DNA from: Rhizoctonia solani
Taxonomy: Eukaryota; Basidiomycota; Agaricomycetes; Cantharellales; Ceratobasidiaceae
Assembly: GCF_016906535.1 (NCBI RefSeq)
Contig: NC_057373.1
Location: 1,364,001 to 1,428,000, forward strand
Direction of reading: 5' to 3'
Length of the DNA stretch: 64,000 nt
In this document: positions 22,066 to 33,666 of the stretch, one piece after another
How positions within the stretch are numbered: position 1 is the stretch's first letter
Layout: the number at the start of each line of letters is the position of its first letter
Position numbers and translations under genes: made by a program
The notes under the pieces: generated by a model
The model's database searches: none
Seen by the model: only the letters and a program-made list of their open reading frames with translations
Told to the model about the DNA's origin: nothing

Positions 22066-25000
22066 TCACGCGCTCCCATCGCCCAGATATCTCGCCTTGA
22101 CGTCACGTCCCTTCAGCCCTTCGACAACCACTGTTTGGTCATCTCCTGGTACCAGATCAATTGCCTGGTCGCTCCATTTGGCATCTTCCCCTTCCGTGTC
22201 CAGGATGATCCCCTTGATGGGAATGGACGTCGATAAAGTGACCAGGGTTTCGTTGGGGTTCTCGCCATTGGTCGTCGATATTCTCAATCCCACTTCCTCT
22301 GGAGACGGGAAATGAATGAACTTGAATGGTTCCGGCCTATTGAATAGCGGTCAATATATTTCAGGTTGTACAGATTAGAGGCCCTACCAATTGGAGTAAC
22401 GAGCAAGCACTTTGCTATCTGCGTCAAAGAGCCGCGCCTGGACAATGATTATTTTATGTGGATCGCTGTCACGGGTGCGTTTACCCTCCCCTGGCAATCT
22501 AGCTTTCCAGAGCTCAGTGCTCGAATTGGGAGCCAGGGTGACGTCCAGCCTCTGGGTATCGATCAATTTTCCGCCGTCCTCGAGGTCGAAACTACGGATC
22601 TCGAGTATAGCGTTCTTGGCCTCAAGTGTCGAGTTGGTTCCCCACATCTCTAGCCGTGTCTCGATAGAAGAGTAAAGTGCAGACCTAGGACCAAGTGGAG
22701 TTTTGATCGTCTTGCGGGTCATCCCTACGGTATATGGGCGTAGTTCTCGCGCAATAGTAAAGTATGCAGGCTTGGGTCGCAAAAAGTAGTCAACAATGGC
22801 CCAAGAGGTGACAGGCCAGCAGTCGTTAATCTAATGCGCCCGGACGTGGAACTTAGTCATGTATTCACGAGTCTGTTTGAAAATATCTACCTGCCAGACA
22901 AGTGCTCCTGCAGTGTATTCTTTGCCTCTGCCTCTCCATTCCCTTCTCCAGAGGCGGTAGGCCGATGCAAGGGTTTCAGCTTGCATAATTTGGGTGTAGT
23001 ACACATAGCTATGAGCCCGTTTTTTAGGTTTGCATCGCAGATATGATCATTTAGTTTCTCACCTCTCAATGTCAAAAGCGTGTTTGAAGTTCTCCACTAA
23101 GTAAAGTTCCAAACGGCGCTCAAACCCGTCGGCCTTGTTATGGTTGTTCATGATCCGGGATTGGGGATGGCGCTCATCCTTGTCCCCACCTAGCCAGTAA
23201 TCAACAGTGCGAATGTTCGGGAAGCCCTCCCTATACGGCTCAAAGGTTAGCAGATAATAGTGAAGCCTACTTTATATCACTTACATTCCGAACTCAGAAA
23301 CAAATCTTCCAGAGAGAATATCCCAATTGTGCCATGGCTCTTGGGATCCCTGTATGCGTTGATCTGAACCTCCAGTCTGATACTTTTTACGATTCACTTA
23401 CATGCCATACGTTCCCTATGAAAAAGATTCAGCATTCGTACCAACTGAGAATAATACGAAAGCTTTTACATTGGTGGATGTCCCCATAGGTACGATCGGT
23501 TGTTGGTTTCCCGTATCCACTGTAAGGACTTGCACGGTGGTAGTGCGTATCGGACAGCCGGTTTACGACCTCTGGGAGCACAACCTCATAAATGTACCTT
23601 GCTGGGAAGTTCGTCTTCCGGAAGTCTACTTGGGTAGGATCGGCATCATAGTCAAGTTCCAGCTTCAGCGATTCGGCAACTTGATAGTCTTCGTTATTTC
23701 CAGCTACGCATACATGGTGAGCTTAAGTTGATTACGTGCTTGAGTTTAGGACTTACCCCAGATGACCAAGGACGGGTGATGACGCATGCGCTTCACATTT
23801 GATTCGGCCTCCAGTTTAACAGATTCGATCAGAGAGTCGTACGCAGGGTACTAGACTCAAATATGAACGAGCATGTCCAGATAATCTTGAACAAGGTCGC
23901 ATACCTGCCCGCACCCGAACATAAAGTCTTGCCAGACCAAGATGCCAAGTTCATCACATGTATCATAGAATGAATCGTCCTCGTAGATTCCGCCTGCCCA
24001 AATTCGGACCATATTCTGGTTACCGTCCACGAGAAGTTGAAGCCATGCCCGGTATCTCTCGGGTGTAATAGTTGTGAGGAAATTATCCGCCGGAATCCAA
24101 TTCGAGCCTGTTTGTAATGGTGAATATAGGAAGTACATCATAATTGTTACCTCCACAGAATATCCGGACGTTGTTGATCTCAAACAGGAATGTTCGGCCA
24201 TCTTGTCCTTCGAGGGGATCCTCTACAACCCTCGCACGCCGTATGCCGATACGTTGCGAGTGCGTTGCAACTCGTGACCCGGACTAGAATCAAGATTTGA
24301 TCATTTATCATCCCTTGAACCAGTTAAGCTATTTAGCGTACTTTATCGGTTACTTCTACTTCAACCGTGTACAACGCTTGTTTTCCATAACCTACTGGAT
24401 ACCAAAGGTCGACCTCTCCTTTGGCGAGTTCAAACTCTGCTACGCTTTGGCCTCCTTTGACAGTGAGATCTGCAGCCTTCTTGATCACGGCTCCAGCTGA
24501 CGATTTAAGAACGACCATGGCCGAGAGATCGCCTTCTGAGAGGTACCTCAGGTTAGTTTATCCTTTAAAAAGATCTCAATAACACCTTACTCGACTTATC
24601 CGAGACTTCAAGGTCAACAGATAACTTCGCCGAAAGATCCTCCTTGACATCCTGGCGAACCCGGACATCTGATAAACGAACTGCGTAGGTTTCTAATTTA
24701 ATGGGCCGCCACGGGCCGATGGTTCGAAGTACTGGGCCCCAGTCCTTTTTGGAAAATCAGGAGTCTGCCAAAAGTCAATTACAATATAGGTTTACTTACC
24801 CAACCGTATGTGTATTGCGCTGTACGAACATGTAAACGAGATGAGTCCCCATTCCAGAGCCCAAATTTTCCGTGCTTTTCTTGAAGCTCACGGCCTGTTG
24901 ATCCATGCATAAGATATCGTAGTATTAAACGAAGGACTCTCAAGCCTACCTTTAACAAATGTTGACGGAAATGTAAGGAGTAGTTCGTTGGAGCCTTCTA

Positions 25001-25636
25001 CCAAATATTCCTTGACGGGCACCCGATACGATAGGAACATATTGTTGGCCTTTAATACAACCTTGCCATTCTAGCACTATGGCTCAATATCGATTATACC
25101 GTCTTCAACAATGTCGACTCACTAATTGAACCGTACAATATGTATCCAACCCGTCAAAAACGAGATCGGCGTTTGGATCCGACAAATCTTTTGATTGTAG
25201 CTGGAATGAGGTACTGAACGCCCAATCTGCCTCGCCAACCCCTGAAAAGTGATATCAGTCCTCACTGCCCTGAATCTGCATGTAGTAGCCGGTAATTAAC
25301 GCGATGCAGTGCCGAGATACATGCGCTGAATTTGTATGTAGGGAAACATTGCTCCATTATGCCTAGCTCGCATATATTCCCGAATATCTCACTTGCAATG
25401 ATATGGCGAGGTCGTGAAAGAGTGGATCTTGATACCGAGAACTTACACTGCACGTCCCATTCGTTTAGGCCAATATATGGATCGGGAATCTTTCCGAGCT
25501 TTATGAGTTCAACGTGGACAGAAGTAGGGAAGGTAGATGCTGGGATCCATTCGCCTTTGGCTATTACTGACACATCGCCACGCTCATCCACTTGGGTGAA
25601 AGACCAGCCCTCATGGATCGGTAATGAGGTAGGCAC
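22066..25636 (-). CDS. Beta-mannosidase, glycoside hydrolase family 2
   Basis: Releases mannose from the non-reducing end of beta-manno-oligosaccharides. The start at 25636 ([20 protein letters not shown]) has no signal peptide, so the enzyme is probably intracellular. The jelly-roll N-terminal domain includes [10 protein letters not shown] and [16 protein letters not shown]. In the barrel are [59 protein letters not shown] and the acid/base motif WAGNNED near 23700. The nucleophile motif SEFGM lies near 23290-23300, followed by [11 protein letters not shown] and the C-terminal beta domain ending near 22066. Many short introns interrupt the gene. Both catalytic glutamates are present. It is divergent from a sugar transporter across 0.9 kb, which fits uptake of manno-oligosaccharides followed by intracellular cleavage. 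Confidence 0.92.
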
Positions 25637-26565
25637 TATGTAGGTCAGGAATCAAGTGGTTATTGAACAGCCCTGTACGAATATTGATGATGACACGCAC
25701 TTCTCGTTCAAAAGAGAGTTGGAGTAGCCAGGGCAAGGTGTCGACAAGGGCAGGCGATGTCCTCAAGTGGCCAACCAGTTCCAGATACCAGGGGGAGCTT
25801 GACGGAGAAATATTGTGCTGGTTGGACTCAATTTGGGATGCAAGTATCGTGATATATGAGCCATCATCAATTTCTCAATCTCCCAATCACGAGAGCCGCC
25901 GGTCCTCTGCTATGATTGTTCTTGCGAACAAGCTTCGAGAACCAATCGGGATGGTTTCCATCGACGCCGATAATTATCCGAGCGCCTCGCTCTTGGTTAC
26001 GTCATCCTACCTTGCTTCAAGAGCCAGATTGGCTGCCTTCATCGAGCTCACCCAGGTACCAAATGAAAAGAGCGCTGGGCACGGGTGCTGTTATTTGTAA
26101 AAGAGGCGTCAATCTGGGCGAGCGGCGAATTCTCGGGTGGTGTGCCCTCGGAGAAACCTGGGTCACGCAGGCCGCAACCGTCCGAGCCGAATTCAGCAGG
26201 GAACGGGTGATGATGAGGGCTTAGCTAACGCATCATTGGTGGTATACCTCCCGTAAACGGTTGTAATGAGGTGGTGATTATAGTTTCTCCCGTTGCCCCC
26301 TGGTCGAGGTACGCTCTTGCCTACACGAGGTCCTCTTAAGGTCGCGACTTGTCCCGACATTCCCCCGGTGGGCCAACCCAACAGTCTTCGGCTTATGTGC
26401 TAACTTCCTATAAATATGCAAGGCTTGAGATGCTTCGATTCTTCGCGGCCTCTGCTTTCCTGCCTCCCCAGCTTAGCCCCCACACTCTTCCCCAGGTAGG
26501 TGTCAAAGTCTCCAGCAATTGTTGATATGTTGTTTGACAAAGAAGTCTTCAGATAGCCGTAGGCT
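25637..26565. promoter_or_regulatory. Shared divergent promoter region of beta-mannosidase and sugar transporter
   Basis: A 0.93-kb region between two head-to-head genes. A TATAAATA box at 26409-26416 lies about 150 nt before the transporter ATG. A 145-codon ORF at 25663-26100 on the plus strand shows no recognisable domain and I do not call it. Co-regulation of the two genes is an inference from the arrangement. Confidence 0.5.
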
Positions 26566-28435
26566 ATGTCGCATTCAAGCCACTCAGATCCTGAGAAGGT
26601 TATCGACGAGAAGGCCCCTCCAGCTGGCGGAGCCACTCAACTTGAACATGTTAACAATGTTGATGATGTGAAAGGTAGGACCACCACATACACTCTCCAT
26701 ACTCAGCTCACCGTCATTTCAGGCGTAAAGAAAGTCGTTGAAGTTCGAAACGCAGCCTACGTGGCTGCGACAACACAGTCCCGACTCGATCCTTGGTCTC
26801 GCGACTCTCTCTTCCTTTACTGGTGCTGTTTCGTATCTTTCCTATGTTCTTGCGCCAACGGTTACGATGGTTCACTGTAAGTAATGTTAATCGCTCAAAC
26901 CGCGTTTCAGCTCTGACCGCTCCTGCAGTATGACTGCGATTAACGCCATGGAGTACTACCAACATAAGTTTAGCTCGGGAACCCTTGGTTCCACTACCGG
27001 TATCATCTTTGCTATCTACACAGTTGGTGGTTTGGTTGCTCCATGGTTCGCGGGTCCCATCACCGATCGCTTTGGGCGTCGTGGTGGTATGTTTACCGGT
27101 GCGCTTATTATTTGCGTTGGTACTGCTATCATCGCCTCTTCCAACGTGAAGGGCCAATTTATTGCTGGCCGCTTCGTTCTCGGTTTCGGCGTTGCCATCT
27201 TAACGACTGCCGCCCCCTCTTATTGTATTGAGATTTGCCCTCCTCAATGGCGTGGTCGTATGACTGGCTTTTACAACTGCGGATGGTATGATTGAGTGCT
27301 TTGCTTCTGATATGTGAGAAACTAATTTATACGGGCAGGTTCGGAGGATCTATTCCCGCTGCTGGTATCACTCTCGGCACAAGCAAGATTAAGTCCGACC
27401 TCTCTTGGCGCTTGCCTCTGATTTTCCAGGCCGTCCCCTCCGTAGTCGTTATCCTTGCTGTTTGGTTCCTTCCAGAATCTCCCCGTTGGCTCATGGCCAA
27501 CGAACGTGATGAAGAGGCACGCGCCTTCCTCGTCCGTTACCACGGTGGAGGGGATGCCAACAGCCCACTAGTCGAACTTGAATGGCATGAATTTAAGGAA
27601 GGCATCGAGGTTGATGGTGCTGACAAGCGCTGGTGGGACTATTCTGCCCTCTTCAAGACTCGTTCTGCACGTTGGCGTTCTCTCATGGTTTTGCTCATGG
27701 GTGTCTTCGGTCAATTCTCCGGTAACGGCCTCGGATATTTCAACACCGAAATCTATGGTGCCGTTGGTTACGACAACTATATGCAGTTCGTGCTCAACTT
27801 GGCAAACTCGTTCTGCTCTGCTTTTGGAGCAGGATGTGGCGTGGCACTAGCTGACAAGATGCCTCGTCGCAAGGTCCTCGTTATTGGAACAGTTGTTTGT
27901 TCAGTGATGCTTGCCATCAACGGTGGCCTCTCTGCCAAGTGGGCACAGACCCCTGAGGACCAGAAGAACTTGAACGTCGGAAGAGGCGCTGTTGCTGCCT
28001 TCTTCTGGTTCAACATTATCTATTCGTTCGCCTACACCCCACTCCAGGCGCTCTACCCAGTCGAGTGTCTCCACACCAATGCACGTGCCAAGGGTATGGC
28101 TATGTATGCGTTCGTCGTTGGTGCTATTTCTTTCATCAACTTGTACGCCGGCCCCATCGCTCTTGAGAACATCGTGAGTATTATTTTAAAAATAAACCAA
28201 GGCTCCCATACTCATGTATCATTCCCAGAAACACAACTACATCTTCATTTTCGTCGGATGGGATCTGATTGAAGCCACGCTCTGGTACTTCCTTTGCGTC
28301 GAGACTGTCGGCCGAACTCTTGAAGAGCTGGAGGAAATCTTCAACACAAGCTACCCCGTGGCTGCCTCCACTCGCAAGAACAAGGTTGCCGTCAAAGATT
28401 CTGGTGCCGTTGCCGTTGTCGATCAAACCTACTAA
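26566..28435 (+). CDS. Sugar transporter, major facilitator superfamily (sugar porter)
   Basis: A plasma-membrane sugar:proton symporter. The start is MSHSSHSDPEKVIDEKAPP, with hydrophilic N-terminus. Introns follow DDVK, after GYDGSL, after YNCGW and within the last helices. Sugar-porter signatures are clear: GPITDRFGRRGGM (loop 2-3), FVLGFGVAILTTAAPSYCIE, PPQWRGRMTGFYN, FLPESPRWLMA and VETVGRTLEELEEIF after the last helix. Twelve hydrophobic segments fit the family. The protein style is that of the fungal lactose permease/hexose group, but the substrate cannot be read from sequence. Position next to beta-mannosidase suggests manno-oligosaccharide or mannose uptake. TAA is at 28433-28435. 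Confidence 0.88.
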
Positions 28436-29934
28436 ATTTGTTACGACAAAGATACGTGATTTGAATGTGTTTTTTTAGCCAGCCACTTTGTTATTTCTTT
28501 TTTGGTTTCACCCCACTTATTGGTTTACCTGTATGGTGCTTTGATTGTGGACTCGTTATGGATGTAGTTCGTATCTTCGGGAATAAAGTTCTCCTTATCA
28601 AAGTAACTCATAAGTAATAACACCCTGTAAAACGAAGCTTTCTCTCCCATTTTCTAGGGTACGAGAACTCCAGATATCGATGGATGGACACGTTGAAGAA
28701 GTTTGTGGCCTCTCATAGAAGTGATGCCTGGCGGATCCCGGCTATCGATGAAGGAATTTTCTGATAGCAATGTACTTCAACAACTAATAATAATGAGTCT
28801 GGAAATTTAATAGTTACATGAAGTAGATGCTCTCTCACACAATATGATATATAATCTGCTGCTTCCCCTATGTACATGCCCTACCTGATGAATGTAACCA
28901 CAGGCACCTAGTAGTAGATCAATCGTGAATCTTGCAAGAATGTCTGCCACAACCAGTGTCACAATCTCTCCGTAGGAAGTGCCAAGCTGGAATAGAACTT
29001 CATTTCGAGGCGAGGGTTAGCTCCCGAGTATGTGCGCAGCAACGTGTATTTCGATACTATAACGCTGCTGGGCGTGGGCACGCGACCGGAGATATAGACT
29101 TCAAAAGAAGTCGTATATTCAATCGGAAAAAAAACTTCGGAGTAGGGCGTGTGAGTGTAGGTTCTTGCTCGGATTTTTGCAGGGCATACAATGGCTATAT
29201 GCGGTCACGTGAAGGGTGGTTTACTCTGCCATTGTAGACGCTTCCTGGAAAGAGTTATTATGATAGCGTAATCCCTGCAAATTGAGGGGTCGCAAATCTG
29301 CCCGTAACTATAAACAGGCCCCAGCGGCAAACTCAACGATTCAGCACTGTGTTGGCAATGATCAACGGTGTCATCCAACTTCACCCCGCGTACCGATGCA
29401 GACTGCGATCAACTGATTTACACACCATGAACCTCGATTTGGGTTTACGGCTCATGCAAGCATCACATCGGCCTGTGCTCGCGCCCATTGTATGCGCCCA
29501 TGGGTTTCGTGTAAGCAGCTGCCAACCCACTAGGACTTGCCCTCGCGGCGTCTGGATTGGCCAACGTATATTTCACGCGGGTGCCTCTCCCGGTCTATTT
29601 CCCGAGCCCCGCTGTTATGATTATGCTTCAAGCTCTAATAATGATGTCGATGCTAAGGCCAGTGCCGAGTTCCCAGCCCTCGATGGTCTTTATTCTATTC
29701 CACCCACTGCGTCCCAGGGGTTTTTTTTTTTCAGAACCACATCCGCTTGCTTTACTCTTAAATGATTCAACCCCAAGCCTTCCGGCTCCAACTGATCCCC
29801 AGGTAAGCATCCAAGCTTAAGCCGGATCAATTTCGTTTGTGATGATTTTCACACTACTCCAGGAAAATCGAACCCTATCGGGGGGATAATCACGGGGGTA
29901 TCGTGTTGAAGAATCAGCCTCACGGTCAATAGTA
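28436..29934. other. Intergenic region up to the transposon
   Basis: About 1.5 kb. The first 200 nt are the transporter 3' UTR. A TATAAAC stretch near 29309 precedes an open frame at 29349-29765, and an overlapping frame at 29557-29820 is hydrophobic. Neither shows a known domain, so this may be the remains of a gene cut off by the transposon at 29935, or chance. Confidence 0.35.
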
Positions 29935-30141
29935 CACTTGCGCCCAAAAAGATTGAGCCACGTGAGCTCAAATCAATGACGCTCACGCGTCACCCGCACG
30001 ATTGAGAATTCGTTTACGATGTAATAGTAAATTATGTAGATACAGTAGTATAGAACATATGTACAAAGTTTTAGATCGAAACTAAGTCTCCTCGTGGAGA
30101 TACGCGTGAGCAAAATTTTTGGGCTGGCTCATTCTTTTTGA
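29935..30141. repeat. Left terminal inverted repeat of the Tc1 element
   Basis: A 207-bp repeat whose complement is 31344-31550. It contains an outer motif AAAAAGATTGAGCC and, near its inner end, an inverted near-copy (GGCTCATTCTTTTT), plus CTCACGCGT and ACGCGTGAG. These are candidate paired transposase-binding sites. Confidence 0.9.
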
Positions 30142-30218
30142 GCATTTTCAAATTGCACCTGCAACTGCATGCATGCACCCAAAATGACATGCAAAACTGA
30201 ATAATTTGGATACAAATT

Positions 30219-31256
30219 TTAGTATTTGGTGTTTCCACCTTTAGCTAAATACACAGCTTGTACTCAACGCGGTAATGAATCATACAAATTGCCGATATAT
30301 TTCGGGGAAATTTGTTTCCATTCGTCCCTCACTATTTTCCATAATTCTTCCTTATTCAAAGCGGGAGGTTGGTGAGTACGCACGCGCTCCTTCAGATGCC
30401 ACCAGACGTTCTCAATTATATTCAAATCCGGGCTTTTTGACGGCCATGGGAGGACGCTTACGCCCCAACTGGCAAGCCAACGTTGTGTCAGCCTGGCTGT
30501 ATGCTTTGGATCTTGGTCGTGCTGGAATGTAATGTTGAACGGGGTGATTTTATAGTCGGCGAGGGTTCCAAAGAAGGCGTCCCCAAGGATTTCAATGTAT
30601 CCCGGGGCGTTCAGCTTGCATCGTATAAGGTACAATCGCCCGACTCCCTCTTGGGTAATGCACCCCCAAATGAAGATACCCCCGCCACCATGAGATATCG
30701 TCTTTTTGGTGTATCGGGGATTATACAGGGACTCACTAGGCCGCCTCCAGTAATATTGGCCGCTGTTGGCCCCAAATAACTTGATTCGGACTTTGTCCAA
30801 GAAGACGATGTTGTCCCAGCGTGATTGTGGCCAGAATAATCAACTGTGGGCCCACGCGCGACGGGCTTTTCTATGCCGATAAGTGAGCAGGGGTACTTGG
30901 CGGCGTTTGTACGGCCGTAAACCCAGCTCTCGGAGGTAGCGGCGGAGGGTAGAGGACCCGACGGCAGGGAAGTACTGCCGTCTAATATTTGCTGCTGTTG
31001 GTACTCTACTCCAAGCTAGGGCCAAAGCAGCAAATCTGACGTTGCTGGGGGTTAATTTTTGTGGGCGCCCAGGAATGGGATCGTGTCGATCGAGTGGGCG
31101 GTCAGTAAGTCCATACTTGGCCCAGATACGACCGACAGTTGCGTGAGAGACCTTGGTCTGAGGTTGCAAAAGCTGAACAATAGCCCGATCTGAGTATTTG
31201 AGCTTTTTCAGCGCAATTATCTGAGCCTTAGTCTTGGGACTAGTGTATCAAGCCAT
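30219..31256 (-). pseudogene. Tc1-type transposase with three in-frame TGA codons
   Basis: The frame from ATG at 31256 to TAA at 30221-30219 is 345 codons, the usual Tc1 length. It holds helix-turn-helix sequence (KAQIIALKKLKYSDRAIVQL, then ATVGRIWAKYGL), the GRPQKLT hinge and a DDE domain: first Asp in NIVFLDKVRIKLFG, second in FQHDQDPKHTA, and the Glu in SPDLNIIENVWWHLK, matching DD34E spacing. Three TGA codons lie in the same frame: the third codon (31250-31248), after AHS (30842-30840) and before VQAVYLAKGG near the end (30266-30264). Each could derive from CGA by one C-to-T change. There are no frameshifts. It cannot make full transposase as it stands. Confidence 0.9.
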
Positions 31257-31343
31257 TCGCGCACTTTTGGCAGGTATTCGAGCGTAAAAAGGGGTGGTAA
31301 ATGGCACTCGATGAGGGAGGACCAAGTAGCTTATATAAAGTGA

Positions 31344-31550
31344 TCAAAAAGAATGAGCCAGCCCAAAAATTTTGCTCACGCGTATCTCCACGAGGAGACT
31401 TAGTTTCGATCTAAAACTTTGTACATATGTTCTATACTACTGTATCTACATAATTTACTATTACATCGTAAACGAATTCTCAATCGTGCGGGTGACGCGT
31501 GAGCGTCATTGATTTGAGCTCACGTGGCTCAATCTTTTTGGGCGCAAGTG
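31344..31550. repeat. Right terminal inverted repeat of the Tc1 element
   Basis: Exact complement of the left repeat as far as read by eye, ending with GCAAGTG before the TA target. The inner boundary at 31344 is where the arms diverge (TCACTTT against GCATTTT). Confidence 0.9.
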
Positions 31551-32021
31551 TATATAATCCTTACGAATGTATTTACTGATGTTTGGATGTATACTTACTA
31601 TAAAGTTCTGTTATCGGCTCTCAAGTACCTCAGTTTGACTGTAGAATAGTGAACTGAGGTACGTATTATCATTCTGTATCGTTCTATCCAATTTGCTTAT
31701 CATCATGTAGATAACTATCATTTAGATTCAATATAATTTAAAATATTGGGGCCAAGACTACAGCTCCATCATAACTGGCCTGGTAATCATTGGTGATTAA
31801 TTTACCAGTATTGTGTGCAAGCCGCAGAGAGAGACAGAGAGAGAGTAACCTGGATGAAATTCCTTTTACAACAAAGGCAAAGCGAGCCATATACATGTGT
31901 TCATGACTAAGACACTGACTAACAATCCGGCTAAACGTATGATCTCCACATGATGTTGTTTGATTATATCGAGTATCAATCAAGACAACCACAATAGTCA
32001 GCATATTGAGACAAAGCACCG
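31551..32021. other. Intergenic region between transposon and Fe-ADH gene
   Basis: About 470 nt of AT-rich sequence. A small hairpin with perfect 11-bp arms (GTACCTCAGTT at 31625-31635, complement at 31652-31662) is present. Otherwise I see only the promoter area of the next gene. Confidence 0.4.
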
Positions 32022-33401
32022 ATGGCCCAAATTCATGTACCAGCAAATTCATACTCGTATTCCAAACTTAAGTATCTTCATTATGGTTTGGGCTCTATCT
32101 CAAAACTCCCCGAAACTGTTAAAAATCTCGGTGCTAGTCGTGCATTAATCCTTACTGGCAAATTGGTATCAAAGTCACCAATTTTTGAAGAGACTAGCAA
32201 AGCTCTTGGATCCGTTCATGTTGCAAGTTTCACGGATATCGGGCAACACACGCCCGTCGCTGGCATTAGAGCCGCACTTGAGATCCTCAAAGAGAAGAAT
32301 GCCGACACTATTGTTGCTTTGGGAGGAGGTAGTCCTATCGATGCTGCCAAAGCCATCAGCTATTATAGGAACGAATCGACAAGCCAGGGATTTTTGAAGA
32401 TCATAGCAATTCCTACGACACTCAGTGCTGCTGGTACGTCATAATATGATCTTTAGCCAATCTAGGTAATTAACATAATCAGCAGAATACACACACAATG
32501 CCGGATATACTAATGAAGAAGGGAACAAGGTTTTTAGGGCTTTTGCTTGTATTAGGAGCATTGCTTACCAGTTGATAGGTGGCAGTTAGCAATCCAGAAC
32601 TGGTTCCAGACGTGAGTCAACGCATATAACAACTCTAACTAATTTGACAGCCTCCCTCTCGTTGGTAGGCCGTTATTTTAGACGGGAGCCTCACTGTGTA
32701 CACACCTATCCGACTCTGGCTTTCGAGTGGTATTAGAGCTCTGGATCACGGCGTAGAGGCTTTATACCGGTAAGTAAGCTAACGCTGAATTATATTGAGT
32801 TAATAACTAACCGCCAACCAGTCAACCACCAGTAGCATTCCCCATCATCGAATTAGCTTTGGCTTCAATCCCCCAATTATTTGAAAATCTTCTCAAGTCC
32901 CGTACTGACCCAAATAATCTCGAAGTTCGCCAACGATTACTAAACGCAGCTTACCTATCCCTATCGCCCAATCCAAAGCCTGGAGCTTTTGGTCTCAGCC
33001 ATTCTCTTGGGCATAAACTGGGAGCAACTTATCAGATTCCACATGGTATCACGAGCTGTTTGACTCTGGCCAAGTCAACTGCTTTGAAAGCGCGTTTCTC
33101 TGACCCATATAGCCAAGAAAACTTGACGCGAGCGGTAAAGCGACTCGAGGCTGAAGCCAAAAATATCTTACCCGATGTCGACGTGGAAGGTGAACCAGAA
33201 GCAAGCAGAGGAGGTGCAATTCTATCTAAGTACATCGAGGACTTGGTTCAAAAATTGGGACTCAGGAGTACATTGGAGGAATGGAAGGTCCCCAAGGCTG
33301 ATCTGGAGAGAATAGCCAAGGCGATAGAGAAAGAGGGATTGGCTGGGATCGAGGGGGGGCCCAGCGTCAGTCACGTTCACGAGCTGTTAGCTTCTATATA
33401 A
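32022..33401 (+). CDS. Iron-containing alcohol dehydrogenase / maleylacetate reductase-like enzyme
   Basis: A group III alcohol dehydrogenase fold enzyme using NAD(P)H. The start MAQIHVPANSYSYSKLKYLHYG leads to the Rossmann part GASRALILTGKLVSKSP and the nucleotide motif VALGGGSPIDAAKAIS. IAIPTTLSAAGTSEYTHNAGYT fits the maleylacetate reductase branch. The metal-site region SSGIRALDHGVEALY is followed by AFGLSHSLGHKLGATYQIPHGITSCLTL, whose histidines complete the family pattern. The C-terminus ends ELLASI at 33401. Introns lie after GTS, around SNPELVP and after EALYR. Maleylacetate reductases act at the end of resorcinol/hydroxyquinol breakdown, but no pathway partners lie beside it, so the substrate remains open. 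Confidence 0.85.
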
Positions 33402-33666
33402 TGTCCATCGAATCATTTGATGTGTACGCGTACAATACCCATTTTAACCGTAACATTTGGTCACAACAGATACTATCTTTCCAAAAGAGGCAAGCAGACG
33501 ATCACGCTCAATACGACGTGGTTCGGGCGCTTATGGGGCAGTGCCTCCTCAGGGTCCAGGAGCTTGTAGGTGACCTGTCTCTCACCTGCAATCGACTGTA
33601 TAGATTGTGGCTTCTCGGTTTAGGTCTCGGCCTCTAGGCATTTCACTTTCATAATTCACGCATAAT

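Larger units (their letters stand above)
29935..31550. mobile_element. Tc1-type DNA transposon, 1616 bp, TA target duplication
   Basis: A complete element: outer ends CACTTGCGCCC at the left and its complement at the right, both flanked by TA (29933-29934 and 31551-31552). The terminal inverted repeats are 207 bp and look identical by eye. Between them one transposase reading frame runs on the minus strand, broken by TGA codons. Perfect repeats mean a recent insertion, or mobilisation by a transposase from elsewhere. Confidence 0.93.

Noticed and set aside
25663..26100. 145-codon plus-strand ORF in the divergent promoter region
   Set aside because: No recognisable domain and no supporting splice structure or neighbouring exons.
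31625..31662. 11-bp perfect-arm hairpin near the transposon
   Set aside because: Arms this short occur by chance in a 64-kb window, and it lies outside the element.
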